Positions 39,220 to 52,900 of a DNA stretch of 64,000 nucleotides are shown here, in pieces. Under the pieces are notes generated by a model that was not told the origin of the DNA, searched no databases, and was given only the letters and a program-made list of their open reading frames with translations. The stretch spans positions 15,590,576 through 15,654,575 of the forward strand of contig CM049309.1 in the NCBI GenBank assembly GCA_026874595.1, in the 5' to 3' direction. The DNA comes from Sipunculus nudus. Its lineage: Eukaryota; Annelida; Sipuncula; Golfingiida; Sipunculidae. A program made the position numbers and the translations under genes. How positions within the stretch are numbered: the first letter of the stretch is position 1; each line of letters opens with the position of its first letter.

Positions 39220-40677
39220 ACTAAGATACGGGTAAGCGACTACGTGTTTCCACCGAAAACAGAGTGGGACGGGTGAAGTGAGCATGGATTGAGTGGCAAG
39301 GGGAAATAGAGTGAGGTGTGTTGCATATTAGCATGGATGTCTGCAGCCGAAATCTGTATGTATAGGTTGCGCCTCCTACCCCAAAATCCAGAAAGCTGTC
39401 CAAGTTGTAATTACATATGAAAAATTTTAGGCAGATAGGTCAAACCACTACTTGTATATGAGTGATTTTATCCCACAGCAGACAAACAAAAGGACGCTGT
39501 GCAAAAAATGGTGGCAGGTGGCGCCTCCAATCTTGTGTGATTAAGAGCTATGTGAAATCTATACACATGCAACATTTCAGAGGGGTCTGTCAAACTGTCC
39601 TGAGATATAAGCCTGAAAGTCTGCAGCGTAAACATAAATGTAGGTGGCGCCACCTGCCAAAATTTTAGGCAGATAAGTCAAACCACTACTGAGATATGAG
39701 TAATTGTAGCCCACGGCAGACAAACAGACGGACGCTGTGCAAAATGGTTGCAGGTGGGCCTCCAGTTTTGTGTATGATAAGAGCTATGTCAGATCTATAC
39801 ACATGCAAAATTTCAGGAAGATACAGCAAACCAGTCCTGAGATATACAGTGGTTGCCTTCTTATTTGCGGTTGCTTCAAATTCGCGTTATTCGCGGATGC
39901 CCTGTATGCCTGGATGTCTGCAGCGTAAACATTAATATAGGTGGCGCCACCTGCCACAAAATCCAGAAAGCTATCCAAGATGTATAAACCTGCAAAATTT
40001 TAGGCAGATATATCAAACCACTGCCGAGATATGAGTGATTTTATCGCATGGCAGACAAACAGACGGACGCTTTGCAAAAATGGTTGCAGGAGGCGCCACC
40101 AGTTTTGCGTATGATAAAGAGCTATGTGAGATCTATACACACGCAAAATTGTGGCCAATTCGGTCAAATGGTTCCCGAGATGTGAGCTTGGATGTCTGCA
40201 GTGTAAACGTGAATGCAGGTAGCGCCACCTGCCACAAAATCAAGAAAGCTGTTTAGGATATATAAACCTGCAAAATTTCAGGTGGATAAGTCAAACCACC
40301 GCCGAGATATGAGTGATTTTATCCCAAGGCAGATGAACAGATGGACGCTGTGCAAAAATGGTTGCAGGTGGCGCCACCATTTTTAGTGTATGTTATATAG
40401 CTATCCAAGGGCTACATTTGTGCCAAATTTTTAGCCTGATCGGTCAAACGGTTCCTGAGATATGTGGGTTTATTTGTGGAAACAGACGCACAAATGGACG
40501 CTGGGCAGAGAGGTTTGTCAGAGGTCAACCAAAAATGAGGGCGCAGCAGTTCACATGTGACCCGATCACAAACCCGAATTAAAAAAATTCTGCCCAGCGG
40601 TTACGGAGAGGTTCTCGGGCGGTGGCGGCGTCCGACTGAAAACATAGTATCCGCAAAACTCTGTTTTGGCGGATACA
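39220..40677 (+). mobile_element. Family B element, copy 2
   Basis: The left end is AGATACGGGTAAGCGACTAC. The core is imperfect 280-bp-type repeats, with exact GGTGGCGCCACC at 39643, 39940 and 40367 and one-mismatch forms near 40088 and 40216. The right hairpin (40647-40676) is identical to that of copy 1. It is more diverged and shorter than copy 1. Confidence 0.75.
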
Positions 40678-42003
40678 ATTACTGGTATAAGCTGCTATAG
40701 CTGATTTACTCGGTAACCGGGCATTTAATCGGGCATGGGGTATGTATTGAATGTGATGAGGAGTTTTGGCTCAAGAAGGGCCGACCCCCCCCCCCCCCCA
40801 GCCCGTTTACTTTTTTTAGGGTTTCAGACCAATTTTTGCGGCCTTGCGACCCCCTTCAAGGCCTTGGGACCTTTTATAAGTTTTGACATTAATACTTCTG
40901 GATTGCACCCCTCCTTTACCTAATCAAGAGTCACACGTTTTTTTTCCCCAAATTTACTGACCTTGCAAGCGGCCCAGTGACTTGGTCAAATGTCAAGCAA
41001 ATCATCATAAATCCGTCACTGACAGCAGGGGTTATTCATATACACAACATATGCATCACATGCACATATGCATATGCCGATGGTTAGTTAAAATAAACAA
41101 TTCCTAAATCTTCTCTGACCAATCTTTTATGCCCCATGCATCTAATTAACTGCAGGCCTGACAGAAATAAACAATGACACAGCATTCCATAATCCATGGT
41201 CTGGTCTGATCACAGCTTGACACGTTTTGATCTATATATGTAAGCCAATTGTACTGGTTTAATCTGCTACTCCTTATACTAATTGCCTCCGCTAGGAAGA
41301 TATGCGATCATTCCCGTTCGTGCGCGTGTTTGTGTTTTTGTGTGTGCATGTGTTTGTTCACAACATCACTCCTGCAATCATAAGCGGAATCTCATGAAAT
41401 GTTCGGGGCATATCGGGAATGGACCAATTGACTATATAGGAATCGATTAAATTATGGTGTTGATCCGGCATCTTTTATACGGACGGGCTCTTGAGCGTCA
41501 TCAATGCATATTTACAACTGTACGGAAGTAAGTATGGACCTGACACATTTTCCAAGGCCACAGAGGCATTTGAGGTACAGTCACCAAACTCGCAGCATTG
41601 ACACAGCTCATTAAAGGTACGGTAAAGATGCGAACGTGGATCACCTTGATGCATTGAACCATCTCAAATTTCGTAAAGGCACTTCAACAACAGGCGGTAA
41701 CATACCAGATCAGTTAAACAGATCAACTTGTTCTACTTCTTATTAATATTATTATTATAATTACTAGTAGTAGCCTATTATTGATTATTGCCCCTCCCCG
41801 GGTTGCATTCAGTACTCGCCACGTCCTCTTGGAATTTCACTTAGTCTAATACTAATTTACTTTTCTAAAACACAATCATGAAATTCCTGTCACTGGTATC
41901 CGCATATTTGGATCTTATTTCTACAATTCTTGAGGTTTGATCCTGCAAATATGATATTTTTTTCTTTTAGTGAAACTGATATTTCTAACTGGAATTAAAA
42001 TAT
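40678..42003. other. Intergenic stretch, no gene recognised
   Basis: A run of 15 C lies at 40785-40799. The segment 41276-41430 (TTGCCTCCGCTAGGAAG onward, then a GT-rich tract) looks like an element end but could not be assigned. Confidence 0.4.
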
Positions 42004-42790
42004 TGTTTGTTGTGTGGAAATATTGTGAGGTGTTTATATATACACAACATTAAATTTTATTTATGTTATACACATTTTTTAAAACTTTTTTTTAAAGATT
42101 TTTTTGTTGGACAACACTCTATATTTTAACGCTTACTTAACTTAGTATTATGCATGTACATCTGTAGAGTTGGGTAGAAATCTGTAGAGGTGTTTATATT
42201 TATACACACCATTAATTTTTATTTATGTTATCCACATTTTTTTTTTTTTACTTTTTTTTATTTATTTTTTTTTGGTGGAGATAACATTATCTATTTTTAC
42301 GCTTACTTAACTTAGCATTATGCATGTACATCTGTAGAATTTTATTCCGGTTTCGGGCTACGTGACAGGGGGTTTCAAATAATAATTCTGGCACCAACAA
42401 GGCTCGGTGTTTTACTCCTGCGGGTCCTGCCTGGGTGTGTCTCATCCCCATTGCTGGGTCATTATACCGAAGAACCCAAAAATGCGCACTCGTTTGTGAG
42501 TGAAATACGATTGTTCGGCACAGTCTCCCCATTAAGCCTGCAGAATGCTCACACTGGGTAGGAGCCGACCTTGAAAAATCTCCCCACCTCGGCTGAGATT
42601 CGAACTCACGATCTCCCGGTTTTGAGTCCTGTCACTTCTGTGCTCTACCCCTCTACCCACTACATTAGGTTGTTGTGTGGAATTATATATGTGGTATTTA
42701 TATATACACACACACAATCAAATTTTATTTATGTTGTCTACAGTTTATTACTTTTAAATTCATTAGTTCAGGATATTTATGAACAGCTGC
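42004..42790. repeat. ~165-bp tandem repeats interrupted by a SINE
   Basis: Units begin near 42004 and 42166 (GTGGAAAT/GTAGAAAT..GAGGTGTTTATAT) and again at 42667 (TTGTTGTGTGGAAT). Each runs to ATTTTATTTATGTT. The third unit is separated from the others by the SINE at 42336-42668. Confidence 0.65.
42336..42668 (-). repeat. tRNA-derived SINE, minus strand, best-preserved copy
   Basis: Minus-strand B box GTTCGAATC (42597-42605) is perfect, and the A box reads TGGGTAGAGGG (42649-42659). The body matches the copies at 27185 and 27465, and the 3' end is near CTACGTGACAGGG (42359). Confidence 0.8.
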
Positions 42791-43853
42791 AGAGCGCCAG
42801 ACCCTGCAGGTTGGGGTCGACCGTGAACAATCTCTCGGCTCCTTCGATCTGCTTTACTTGAACTCACGATCTGTGCTTTGCCGAGTCCCCATGTGTTGTG
42901 TCGAGACCACGGACCCTGGTAAAATGTAAAATTTAAGATAGGTCTAAGATTTCAACATATCAATTATTTAACCCCGAGCACTACATTTAAAGATGATATT
43001 TTATAAGTTATAAACGTAAGTATGAAGAAATATAGATATTAAAGATTTAATCCATTTAAAGTGTGACTACATTATGTAAAGACCTAATTATGAGAACAGT
43101 TTTTGAGGAACAGAAAAGTCTTATATTTTTTTGGGAGTGAAAATTGTCTCAAAATGTCCTCTTTAGGGCTACATTGCATATTCAAAAATCCCCCTCGATC
43201 CCCATGTACCAGACATTAAACATGTTTCATAATTGAAATAAAAAATATTTATATTATCATACACTGAAATATACAACGTAGTAATAATATAAAATATATG
43301 TCTATATATTTGCGGTTCAGCCGATTTCATGCCAACGTCGTCTGCATGCCAACTTTCCCGCCGCTTACGCGAGGGGTATTGTAATCGTAAAAAAAAATAA
43401 TAAATTCATAGAATGTGAACTTGTGAAGACATGTGAAAGACCCTTGATAAGGAAAGTTACTAGTGAATTCTTGAAGCTTTTGTGTGTTTTTTTTTTTCAT
43501 ATTCAAAGTTTTTTATGCGGATAAATATAACCTGTGGTCCAGTAATACCACGTTCCATGGAAACTTTTTGGAAGTACCCCTGGCCCGGGGCATCGTCTGG
43601 CGTGAACTTTATCCTCGTGCGGCAAGACGGCTATCGCAAAAGACAGAATCCAGAAAAATTAATCAACCGCAAGATTTTTGGGCCTGGCATATATTTTGTC
43701 TTATGATTTAACCGTAAATAAAATTAAATACACTTATTTCCACTGTGTTAAATTTCTCTTCCTGAGATTTGGCGCACACTCTTTTGTTAAGACAGAGCGA
43801 CCTTCACCTTTGCCTTTGGACAATTTCTGTTTATAAAATGTCAAGCAATAAAG
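42791..43853. other. PEX13 upstream flank
   Basis: No gene recognised. It includes the presumed PEX13 promoter; no TATA box could be assigned. Confidence 0.4.
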
Positions 43854-43924
43854 ATGGCTGCCCCAACGAAGCCATGGGAAAGGGCTGGTGTCAACAGTCA
43901 AAATATGACCAGTACCCTGAATAA
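43838..43924 (+). promoter_or_regulatory. PEX13: Upstream ORF overlapping the PEX13 start in another frame
   Basis: ATG 43838 opens 28 codons that run across the PEX13 start and stop at TAA 43922-43924. Its context (AAAATGT) is weaker at +4 than that of the PEX13 ATG (AAGATGG). If transcribed, it would divert some ribosomes. Confidence 0.4.
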
Positions 43925-43936
43925 TTCGATGTCCAG
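43854..43936 (+). CDS. PEX13: PEX13 exon 1
   Basis: ATG in strong context (AAGATGG). 27 codons plus AG, then donor GTAAAT at 43937. The KPWE box near the N-terminus is the family hallmark. Confidence 0.92.
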
Positions 43937-46900
43937 GTAAATCAGACAGTTTTCTTTCTTAGTAACTTTTAATCATATGAAACATTATCTGATGCGGCCA
44001 GAGTAACATAGAGATTCTCTAATAACATTTATTATCGCTCACCCCTCCCCCCCCCCCTTTTCAGGTTTGGATCTCGTCGTTTTGCGTCATATGAATGTCT
44101 ATCTGTAACCAGTGGTAACTGTTAGTTGAAAACTGTCGTGTAATAGGACTTTGTGGAACAGCCCCGCTAGTAACGTGTGCACAGGTTGGTGCTACGTCAC
44201 CGCTTTCTGAATAAAGTTGTGTTCATGGCGCGACGTGTCTGTGGATTTATGACATGGTGGCAGCGGGTTTTTAACCCATAGACATTTTTGAACAGACTTT
44301 TGGCCTGTCAGTTTATTGACGGAGTATCAGGACGACTTGCAGAATCGTGTGGGCGTCTGATTACATGACCATGCCTGGATTTCAGCCGCCAGAGTGCTTT
44401 GATTTCCAGCATCCGGAGTACTGGCCTGAATGGAAACAGCGGTTTAGCCGTTTTCGGATAGCCACGAAACTTCATAAAGATGAGGGTGAAATACAAGTAA
44501 GTACCCTGATATATGCCATGGGAAAGGATGCTGAACGTGTTTTCAATACATTCACGTGGGATTCAGCAGAGGATCAGAATAAATACGACGTTGTTGTTCG
44601 TAAATTCGATGACTATTTTGTGCCTAAACGCAATGTAATTCATCAGCGTGCATTGTTTTATCAATGTGTTCAGCGGCCCGGCGAGACAGTCGAGGCGTTT
44701 GTTAGACATTTGTATGAACTGGCGGAGTCGTGTGAATTTGGTCCTAATAGAGATGAAAATATTAGAGACCGCATAGTTATTGGAATAAATGACAAGCAGC
44801 TCTCACAAGAACTACAGTTAAAATCTGATCTCAGTTTGGAAGTAGCAGTACAGTTGTGTAGACAGTCAGAGTTAGTCAAGGCTCAGATAGGGGAACAAGC
44901 AGCAGCTGTTGCCCTTGATGATATCAGTTCAGCCAATAGAGAACACCGTTTTGATGCTGCTAGTTTCAATAAACGTCGGGGAGGTCGTCAGAATCGTGGT
45001 CGAGGTCAAGGTCATGCTAAATCAAGTAGTAACACTAGTTTCAAAGCAACTAAACAGGAACATGTAACCTGTGGTAGATGTAACAAATTTCATGCTAAAG
45101 ATGCCAGGTGCCCTGCCAGATATGCCAGATGTAACAAATGTCACAGAATAGGCCATTATGCAGTGGTTTGTAAGACCAAGTCCGTACAGGAGGTGGTTGT
45201 ACCTGACGCTGACAACAATCCAAAATTCTTGGGCACTGTTTCTGAAGGTGAAGAAAGTACTGTTGACACTGACTGGAGAGTACGACTTAACATAGAAGGA
45301 AAATTCCTCACCTTTAAGATAGATTCTGGAGCTGATGTGAGTGTGATATCAGAACAGGCTTATCAGAGTCTACGGTGTCCCCCGTCCCTAGAACCACCTC
45401 AAACAGTTCTGAGAAGTGTTGGTGGACAGTTACATTGTCTGGGGTGTTTTGAGACTAAAGTGAATTTTAGAGGGACTGTGTATAGAATGATGATGTATGT
45501 TGTAACCGGAGCAAACAATTTGTTAAGCCGTAGTGCTGCTGTAGCTATGGAACTGATTCAGTTAAACATACATGATATTGATATAGAACAGGAAGTATTT
45601 GGAGACCTTGGTCATATGCATTGTGAGCCTGTGAAATTTAAAGTGAAGGCTGATGTTCAACCTTACAGTCAGAGCGTCGCTCGTAGAGTTCCGATACCCC
45701 TCTTACCAAAGGTGAAAGATGAATTGGATCGTATGGAAAAAAATGATGTCATCACTAAGATCACGGAACCTACAGAATGGTGCAGTCCTATAGTTCCAGT
45801 AGTGAAAAAGAACAAGAAAGATGTCCGTATATGTGTAGATCTACGTAAACTGAACAAAGCTATCATTCGAGAGAGATATATTCTCCCAACTCTGGATGAC
45901 TTGCTGCCAAAGCTGGCAGGAGCTAGGGTTGGGACGATATGAGTTTTTCATATCATGATAAAAATATAAAACTTATCGCGATATATCGTGATATCGTGAT
46001 ATCAGTATTTGTATTTCTTTTTGTAGTACTAAGCAAGACAATTGAAAAAAAAATACTGAATATAAAAAGTAAACAAGCTCTGAATAATCTTTATTACATG
46101 AAAGATCCAGCTCTCATAAAACATACAAAATAAGCTTATCAAATAAAAATGAAAAAAATAAGTAACCGTATCACAAGTAAAAAAAATCATTCTTGCTTGT
46201 TGGATTACCTTGGTGCATCTTACATCATACATCATAGTGATCACTGATCATACAGCAATCCTCAAGATTCAGTGAGGACTCATGAATTACCACTAATCAC
46301 TTTGTCAGAAGTTCAGAACCTTATATCATAGCCTCAATCATTAAAGATTAAGTGATGGTAAATTTCTAGCCAGAAAAATCATCATATTAGCATTATGTTG
46401 TAATAGTCTGTTTCTTGCTGGAGTGATAATCTGTCCACAACCACTGAACAGACGCTCATAAGGCACACTTGTAGCTGGGATGCACAAGTATTTTCTAGCA
46501 AGTGCAGCGAGAAGTGGATATGTATCTGTATTTTGTTTCCACCAAAGAAGTGGATCTTAATCCGTGTCTATTGTATTGCTTTCCAAATATCTGGACTTCT
46601 GCTGATGATACGACTGCTGATTGCAAACATGTTTGACGTGTTTCCGCCTTTACTGGGCACGCGTTTCATACACTTTCTGCAGGTTGGGTTGTCAGTGTCC
46701 TCGTTATCCTTCACAAGTCCGAAATAATTCCATACGATTGACTTACTGTTTGTTTTCCTAATGAGCTGAATATTATCTTGCGCCACACTGGTTGATGGCG
46801 TTGCCGGGGCGGGAGTTTGAACCGCGGGAACTCCTGTACCCGCCGACAGTTGAGGCGTGCACGGACTTTCCGCCATGTTTTCTTTTAAACTTAAAGTCGG

Positions 46901-49900
46901 AGGAACACGGAAAATTTTCGGAGAGCGTTATTAATTTGTAAAATATCATTATTTTTAAAACACTTGTACCTAAATATTTTTATATGATACTGACTAGTTA
47001 TTTGTCGATGTCTTCTCATACAATAAATTAATAAAATTGGGACATGAAATATTACAGTGAATTAGAATAAACTATGATATGAGAGGTCTGTTCCATCCAT
47101 GAAGTTTGCTTTGATATATGTGGCTAAACATGCAACCCGTTTGTTATAATGGGCCCGGTCGCCCCGGAGACAATTTAACGGTGGTTTTATTGTGACTTAA
47201 TATCGTCTCATGCATGTGAAAAGGATAAATATTAAGTTAACACGTTAACCTTTTTATAATGTTGATTTCTCCGAGAATTCTCCGACGATTAGCATATAAT
47301 ATGTAAATCAGCCTTTCTGAGGGACCTTTTGATTCGTCCAAGCGTTTGCAACTTCCGTACATTCCCGACTAATCCCGACCTCATTATACAGGCGGTTCCA
47401 CATATACAGGAACTTAGAAACCTACGGTTTATATATAAATATCATTCTGATAAATAAGCTGTACTTTGAACAACAACTGATGAACATACGGATGTCATTA
47501 TACCCTAAAATAATTTTCCAATGGATGATTTTTCACCAAAACCGTTCACCAAAATACATACCGTGATATCACGATAATAGGGAAGATGACGGTACGGTAA
47601 CCGCGGCTGTCATATATCGTGATAATACCGTATACCGGTAACCGTCCCAACCCTAGCAGGAGCTAAGATCTTTTCCTCACTTGATGCTTCAAGCGGATTC
47701 TGGGCGATTCCGCTACATGCAGACAGCATGAAGTTGACCACATTTATAACTCCATTCGGGAGGTATGCGTTTAAACGGCTCCCCTTCGGAATAACGTGTG
47801 CCCCAGAAATATTTCAGAGAAAAATGACAGAGCTGCTGGACAGTCACGAAGGAGTTATAGTGTACATGGACGATATTCTCGTGTTTGGCGATTCAATTGA
47901 ACAACACGACGAAAGACTAAAGAAAGTGCTTAGTTCCATCTTGAGGTCTGGACTGAAACTGAATAGGTCAAAATGCCTCCTGAGACAGGAGGGTCTTCAA
48001 TTTCTGGGCCACTGGATTGGATCAGAAGGTATTCAACCTTCACCTGATAAAGTGAAGGCCATCGTCAACTTGAAAGCACCTACTGATGTGACGGAGCTGA
48101 AAAGACTACTGGGAATGATAAACTATCTGGGACGCTATGTGCCCAATTTGGCGACAGTCGCAAAAACCGATGAATGATCTCTTGCGTTCAGACTCCGTAT
48201 GGTGTTGGGGCCCATCACAAGAAGAAGCTTTTGCTTATGTAAAGAGTGCTTTGACAGATGCTCCATCACTCGCCTTTTACGACGCAAACAAGAAAACGGT
48301 AGTTAGCGCAGATGCATCCAGCTATGGCCTTGGAGGCGTTCTACTCCAAGAGCACGGGAATGAGCTAAAACCTGTGGCGTTTGCTTCGAGATCTCTCAGT
48401 AGCGCGGAGGCCAACTATGCCCAAATTGAAAAAGAGTGTCTTGCTGCAGTTTGGGCGTGTGAGAAGTTTGCACAGTACCTGTCAGGCCTAGAAACATTTA
48501 CACTACAAACAGACCACAAACCGCTTGTTCCATTGATAAATGGAAAAAGCTTAGACCAGGTGCCACTACGATGCCAGCGCCTTCTGATCAGGCTAATGAG
48601 ATTTAATCCTGAAGCTGTTCACATTCCAGGAAAGCTACTGTTAATTGCAGACACGTTGTCAAGAAGCCCACTGGCAGAAAATACACCTGATCAGGAGTTG
48701 GGTGAAGACATCGAAGCTTACATCAGTGCCGTCGAAAGTTACCGGCCAATGTCACCTGAGAAATTTACAGAAATCCAGAAAGCTACGGCTCAAGATCTGA
48801 TATTGACTGAGGCAATTCGTTATACCATGTCAGGATGGCCAAGGTACATCCAGGATGTAGCTGAGCCGTTGAGAGTCTACTTTGGTGTAAAAGACCATTT
48901 AAGTGTAGCCAATGGTTTGTTGTTGTTCGACGATAGAATTGTTGTTCCAGGTGTTATGCAAACTGAAATGCTTGACCGGATACATGATGGGCACCAAGGA
49001 ATCTCTAAGTGTAGAGAGAGAGCTAAATCTGGTGTCTGGTGGCCTTCTATGAACAAGGAAATTCAGGACAAAGTTAACTCATACGAGCATTGCCAAACCT
49101 ATAGGCCAACCCAACGCAAGGAACCTTTGATAACTACACCAATGCCAAACAGGCCTTGGGAAGCCATCGCCTCAGATTTGTGTGAATACAAAAGAGAAAT
49201 GTACTTAGTCACTGTTGACTATTTTTCAAGGTACATAGAGATCGCACATCTGCCAGATTCAACAGCAGGAACTGTCATATTGAAACTGAAGTCCCTATTT
49301 GCTAGATGGGGAATTCCGGATCGCCTTATATCGGACAATGGACCACAATATGGTTCAGCTGAATTTGCTGACTTTGCTGCTCAGTATGGGTTTAATCACG
49401 ACACAACAAGCCCATACAATCCACAAGCCAATGGTGCAGTAGAGCGAGCAGTGGAAACTGCTAAGAACATTTTAAGACAGGATGACCCATTCCTAGCACT
49501 GTTAGTATACAGAGCAACACCGAACACGGCAACTGGTTACAGCCCAGCAAAGCTCATGATGGGCAGAGAGATAAAAAGCACATTACCAGTACTTCCAAGG
49601 AAGTTAGAGCCTAATTGGCCATCTATGGCTAAAATAAAAGAAAAGGACGCACAGACAAAACATGCCTATGAATCTCACTACAACCGTAGGCACGGAGTTC
49701 AACCTTTGAACCCTATCTGCCCTGGCACCCAGGTACGCATAAAAACTGACAATGAAGATTTCTGGACGAAAACAGGGAAAGTGTTAGGTCAGTATAGAGG
49801 TAGCAGTAGGTCATACATGGTTCTCACAGAGCAGGGTCGCACAGTTCGTCTTAATCGTCGTCACATCCGGCCTGTCGCAGAATCGAATGATACCACAGAT

Positions 49901-52900
49901 GCAAACGCAGGAGGACAACACAACCCTCCTTCAGAGATACCTTCCGCAGTGGATAGTGGTATGTCAACTTAGTCCGTCCTCGGCGTCTGTTGAATCATCA
50001 TGTGTTAACCCCTCTGTGACTACACGATCAGGACGCCAAGTGAAACCAGTTCAACGACTGGATCTGTAATTGTGTTAGTCATAGGTGCTATTAAGGCTTT
50101 ATGGGCCAGAATAATGCCTTGCCGTAATAGCTGTCTGAGATGGACAGTCTACTCCATCTCAGCTCGCAGTTTATTTAGTTTTCTTAGTTTTAATTTAACT
50201 CGTTTTATCAGAACCATGAACCTTTGGAATATACCAGTGTTTTAACGAGTGCACAGTTATAATTTCTTCTGATGTGCATAGCAAACTTTTTGCCATATAA
50301 GACTTTTTTTTTGCGAATGGCTATATTAAGGTAACCTGGTGATATATCTTGCCTTGTATCATTCTCAAAGGGGGAGATGTCGTGTAATAGGACTTTGTGG
50401 AACAGCCCCGCTAGTAACGTGTGCACAGGTTGGTGCTACGTCACCGCTTTCTGAATAAAGTTGTGTTCATGGCGCGACGTGTCTGTGGATTTATGACAAA
50501 AACCATTTACACATTAGAAGCGACTTTAGTATTCCAGGCTACATATAAATAGAAACTGATACTAGGTCTGATAGACCCACAGTGATATTAGTCATTTAGT
50601 GTTCATAAAAAATCCAGTTGATAAATAATAGGTCCTATTATTTTAGGTCCTATTTTATATTGTTTAAACTGATATCACAAGGGCCCTGCACCCCTCGTGC
50701 ATAGGTTTTTGTGACAGCAGAGTGTAAGCAAAATGTAACAACTGTAGGGTAGACATCGCTGGGCTGATATTTGTTTTGCTGGTGACGGGAACATGGCTAT
50801 ATCAAATTGGACAGGTTAAAAGTGTGAGCATAATATAGCCATTACTAAATAAGAGTAAATCTATATTTGATTTATCAGAGTGCTTCATGCAACAGAGGTC
50901 TGACTTCTGGTGAAGCACTAGGTCAGACCTCCAGGGCTGCGTTCTTAACCTGTGTAACATAACGCTAACACAAACATGGAGGCAGTCATAATGGCCAAGC
51001 CTTAGGCTGCTATACTGACCTATAGTATACCATGTGAATATATCGAAGATAACCACAACAAAGTTTGCAAATGTTCTTTCTAGCGACAGGGTTGCTTATA
51101 TTTACATGTTCACTTGTTAAGTGCACAAATTGGACAGAATCAAGACCGTAACTGATCAACTATATTTGCTAACTTTCATTACATTTGGGCAACAATCCAT
51201 ACAAGAATTATAAAGTGTTACACATGGGGCCTATAATTCACTATAATTAGCTATGATGCTAGACCCCTGTCGCACCCTTCCTGTGACTAAGTACAAGTAC
51301 ACAGATCGCTCTGGTGAACTGAAGCATGAATGGTTCTGTTGAAGGAAGGTCGGCCTTGATTTATATTTAATAGAATCTGATGTAGGTGAAAGAAAACAGG
51401 TTTTAATTAATTAAATGTCCTCTTGTTTTCTTTGACTCTGTAATGTCTGATGACGCGTTAAGCCCAATTTAATTGAACTCAATTTAGTCTCAGTACTGAA
51501 AGGCCATGCCATAGTGTCTGATATCTATTCAGTGAGAGTTTCACCAATTTAACCCTTTGACTACACACCACTCATTGATCAATGTGCAATGCCGTCTTAA
51601 CCAGAGTTAATTGTGTTAAAATTACTCCTTACCAGTGTGTCTCTATTTGATCTTCAAAGTTGCCTGTTTAAACAAAATGTAATATTAAAATTCTGGCTCT
51701 CAATCCCTCGAGTCAGTGTAAAAGTCAAGTTTAAAATTAGTTATTTATAGGTGTAAAAATGTTATAATCATGATCCTATGCTATTTCTTGTCATTAGCTA
51801 GTAACAGTTACTTAGAGTACATGAAACTCTCAGTGTATGGGTATTGGACTCAATTTATGTCAGGGATCGATGATGTACTGAGTTCAATTAAATCAGGCTA
51901 ATGTGCAGGCAACTGTTTTATAGAGATCTATGACTATCAATGCCACTGACCTTCTAAATGAATCAGACAGCCTGTACCTGTGTTCCTCCACTCTGCACCA
52001 AATCATTCTCAGGAGTATTATGAAAAAAAATTTCATAACTTGTGTATTTATAGTGAAGTCACAGATACCAGCTATAAGAAGCATGATTATCAAATTGCAA
52101 TGGCTGGTCTCAGTGGTCTGATAGCCTTGTGAATCCAATTTGAATTTTTTTGAGAAACACATTTCCAGCTTTAGAAGTGCATTGCTAAACAGCAATTGCT
52201 CCTATGCAAAACCCTCTACATGTGAGGACTCAAATGTGTTGGTTTCGCCTCACAAACATATCCAAACCTTGTTATCTTTATATTTAACACCAGTGTCTGA
52301 ACATGACTGTTCTGTAATAGCAAACAAAACATATAGAATTAAAAAAGTGTCCGATATAGGGACGCAAACCCTGTACGGAAGATAGCAGGGTTGGCATTCT
52401 TCTGGGGATAGGTATTAGTTCCCTTCCGAAGGAAAGTTAGGGAAATTTCGGGGAAGTTAGGGAAGTTTCTGGGAATAAAAGGAATTTAGGCAAGAAACTT
52501 TTAACATTTTCCACTACCTTTTATTAAACAAAAACACATATATGTAACAGAGAATCACTTAATAATGTATTAAAATTATTCATCTTTTACACATTGTTAA
52601 ATTTTTTATTTATTATTTAAACATGGAATAAGACTGAAAATTTAAAGAATATAATAAATTAAATAAATAGAACTGACAAATTGAGAACAGTATCACTGAC
52701 ACTATGCCTCACTCATTAACACTCAGAGACAGATCAGTTCCTTCAGTGTTTTGGCTTCATGCCCGACACATCTATTTCCAAAATGTCTACTGCAAGTTTT
52801 TGGTTAATTTTGTGGTATTGTCCCAGTATCTCCACTCACTGATTTGAGTTCTGTCCCATAATGTCCACTGGATATGGCCTAGTTGAATGAATGAATAAAT

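Larger units (their letters stand above)
45924..47655 (-). mobile_element. Internally deleted hAT DNA transposon
   Basis: Terminal inverted repeats TAGGGTTGGGACG, and an exact 8-bp target duplication GCAGGAGC on both sides (45916-45923 and 47656-47663), define a hAT superfamily element of 1732 bp. On the minus strand it keeps the start and the end of the transposase but not the catalytic core, so it could move only with help. It is younger than the Gypsy copy it interrupts. Confidence 0.93.
44134..50498 (+). mobile_element. Gypsy (Metaviridae) LTR retrotransposon, full length, broken
   Basis: The LTRs are 121 bp and identical, flanked by a 5-bp duplication AAAAC on both sides. The polypurine tract AAAGGGGGAGA sits just before the 3' LTR. 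Gag, protease, RT, RNase H and integrase follow in the usual Gypsy order, apparently from one long frame, as in Mag/K02A2.6-like elements. Two lesions are visible: a hAT element inside the RT (45924-47655) and a one-base insertion in an A run near 48163. Excluding the hAT insert it is about 4.6 kb. It lies in PEX13 intron 1 in the sense orientation. Confidence 0.95.
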
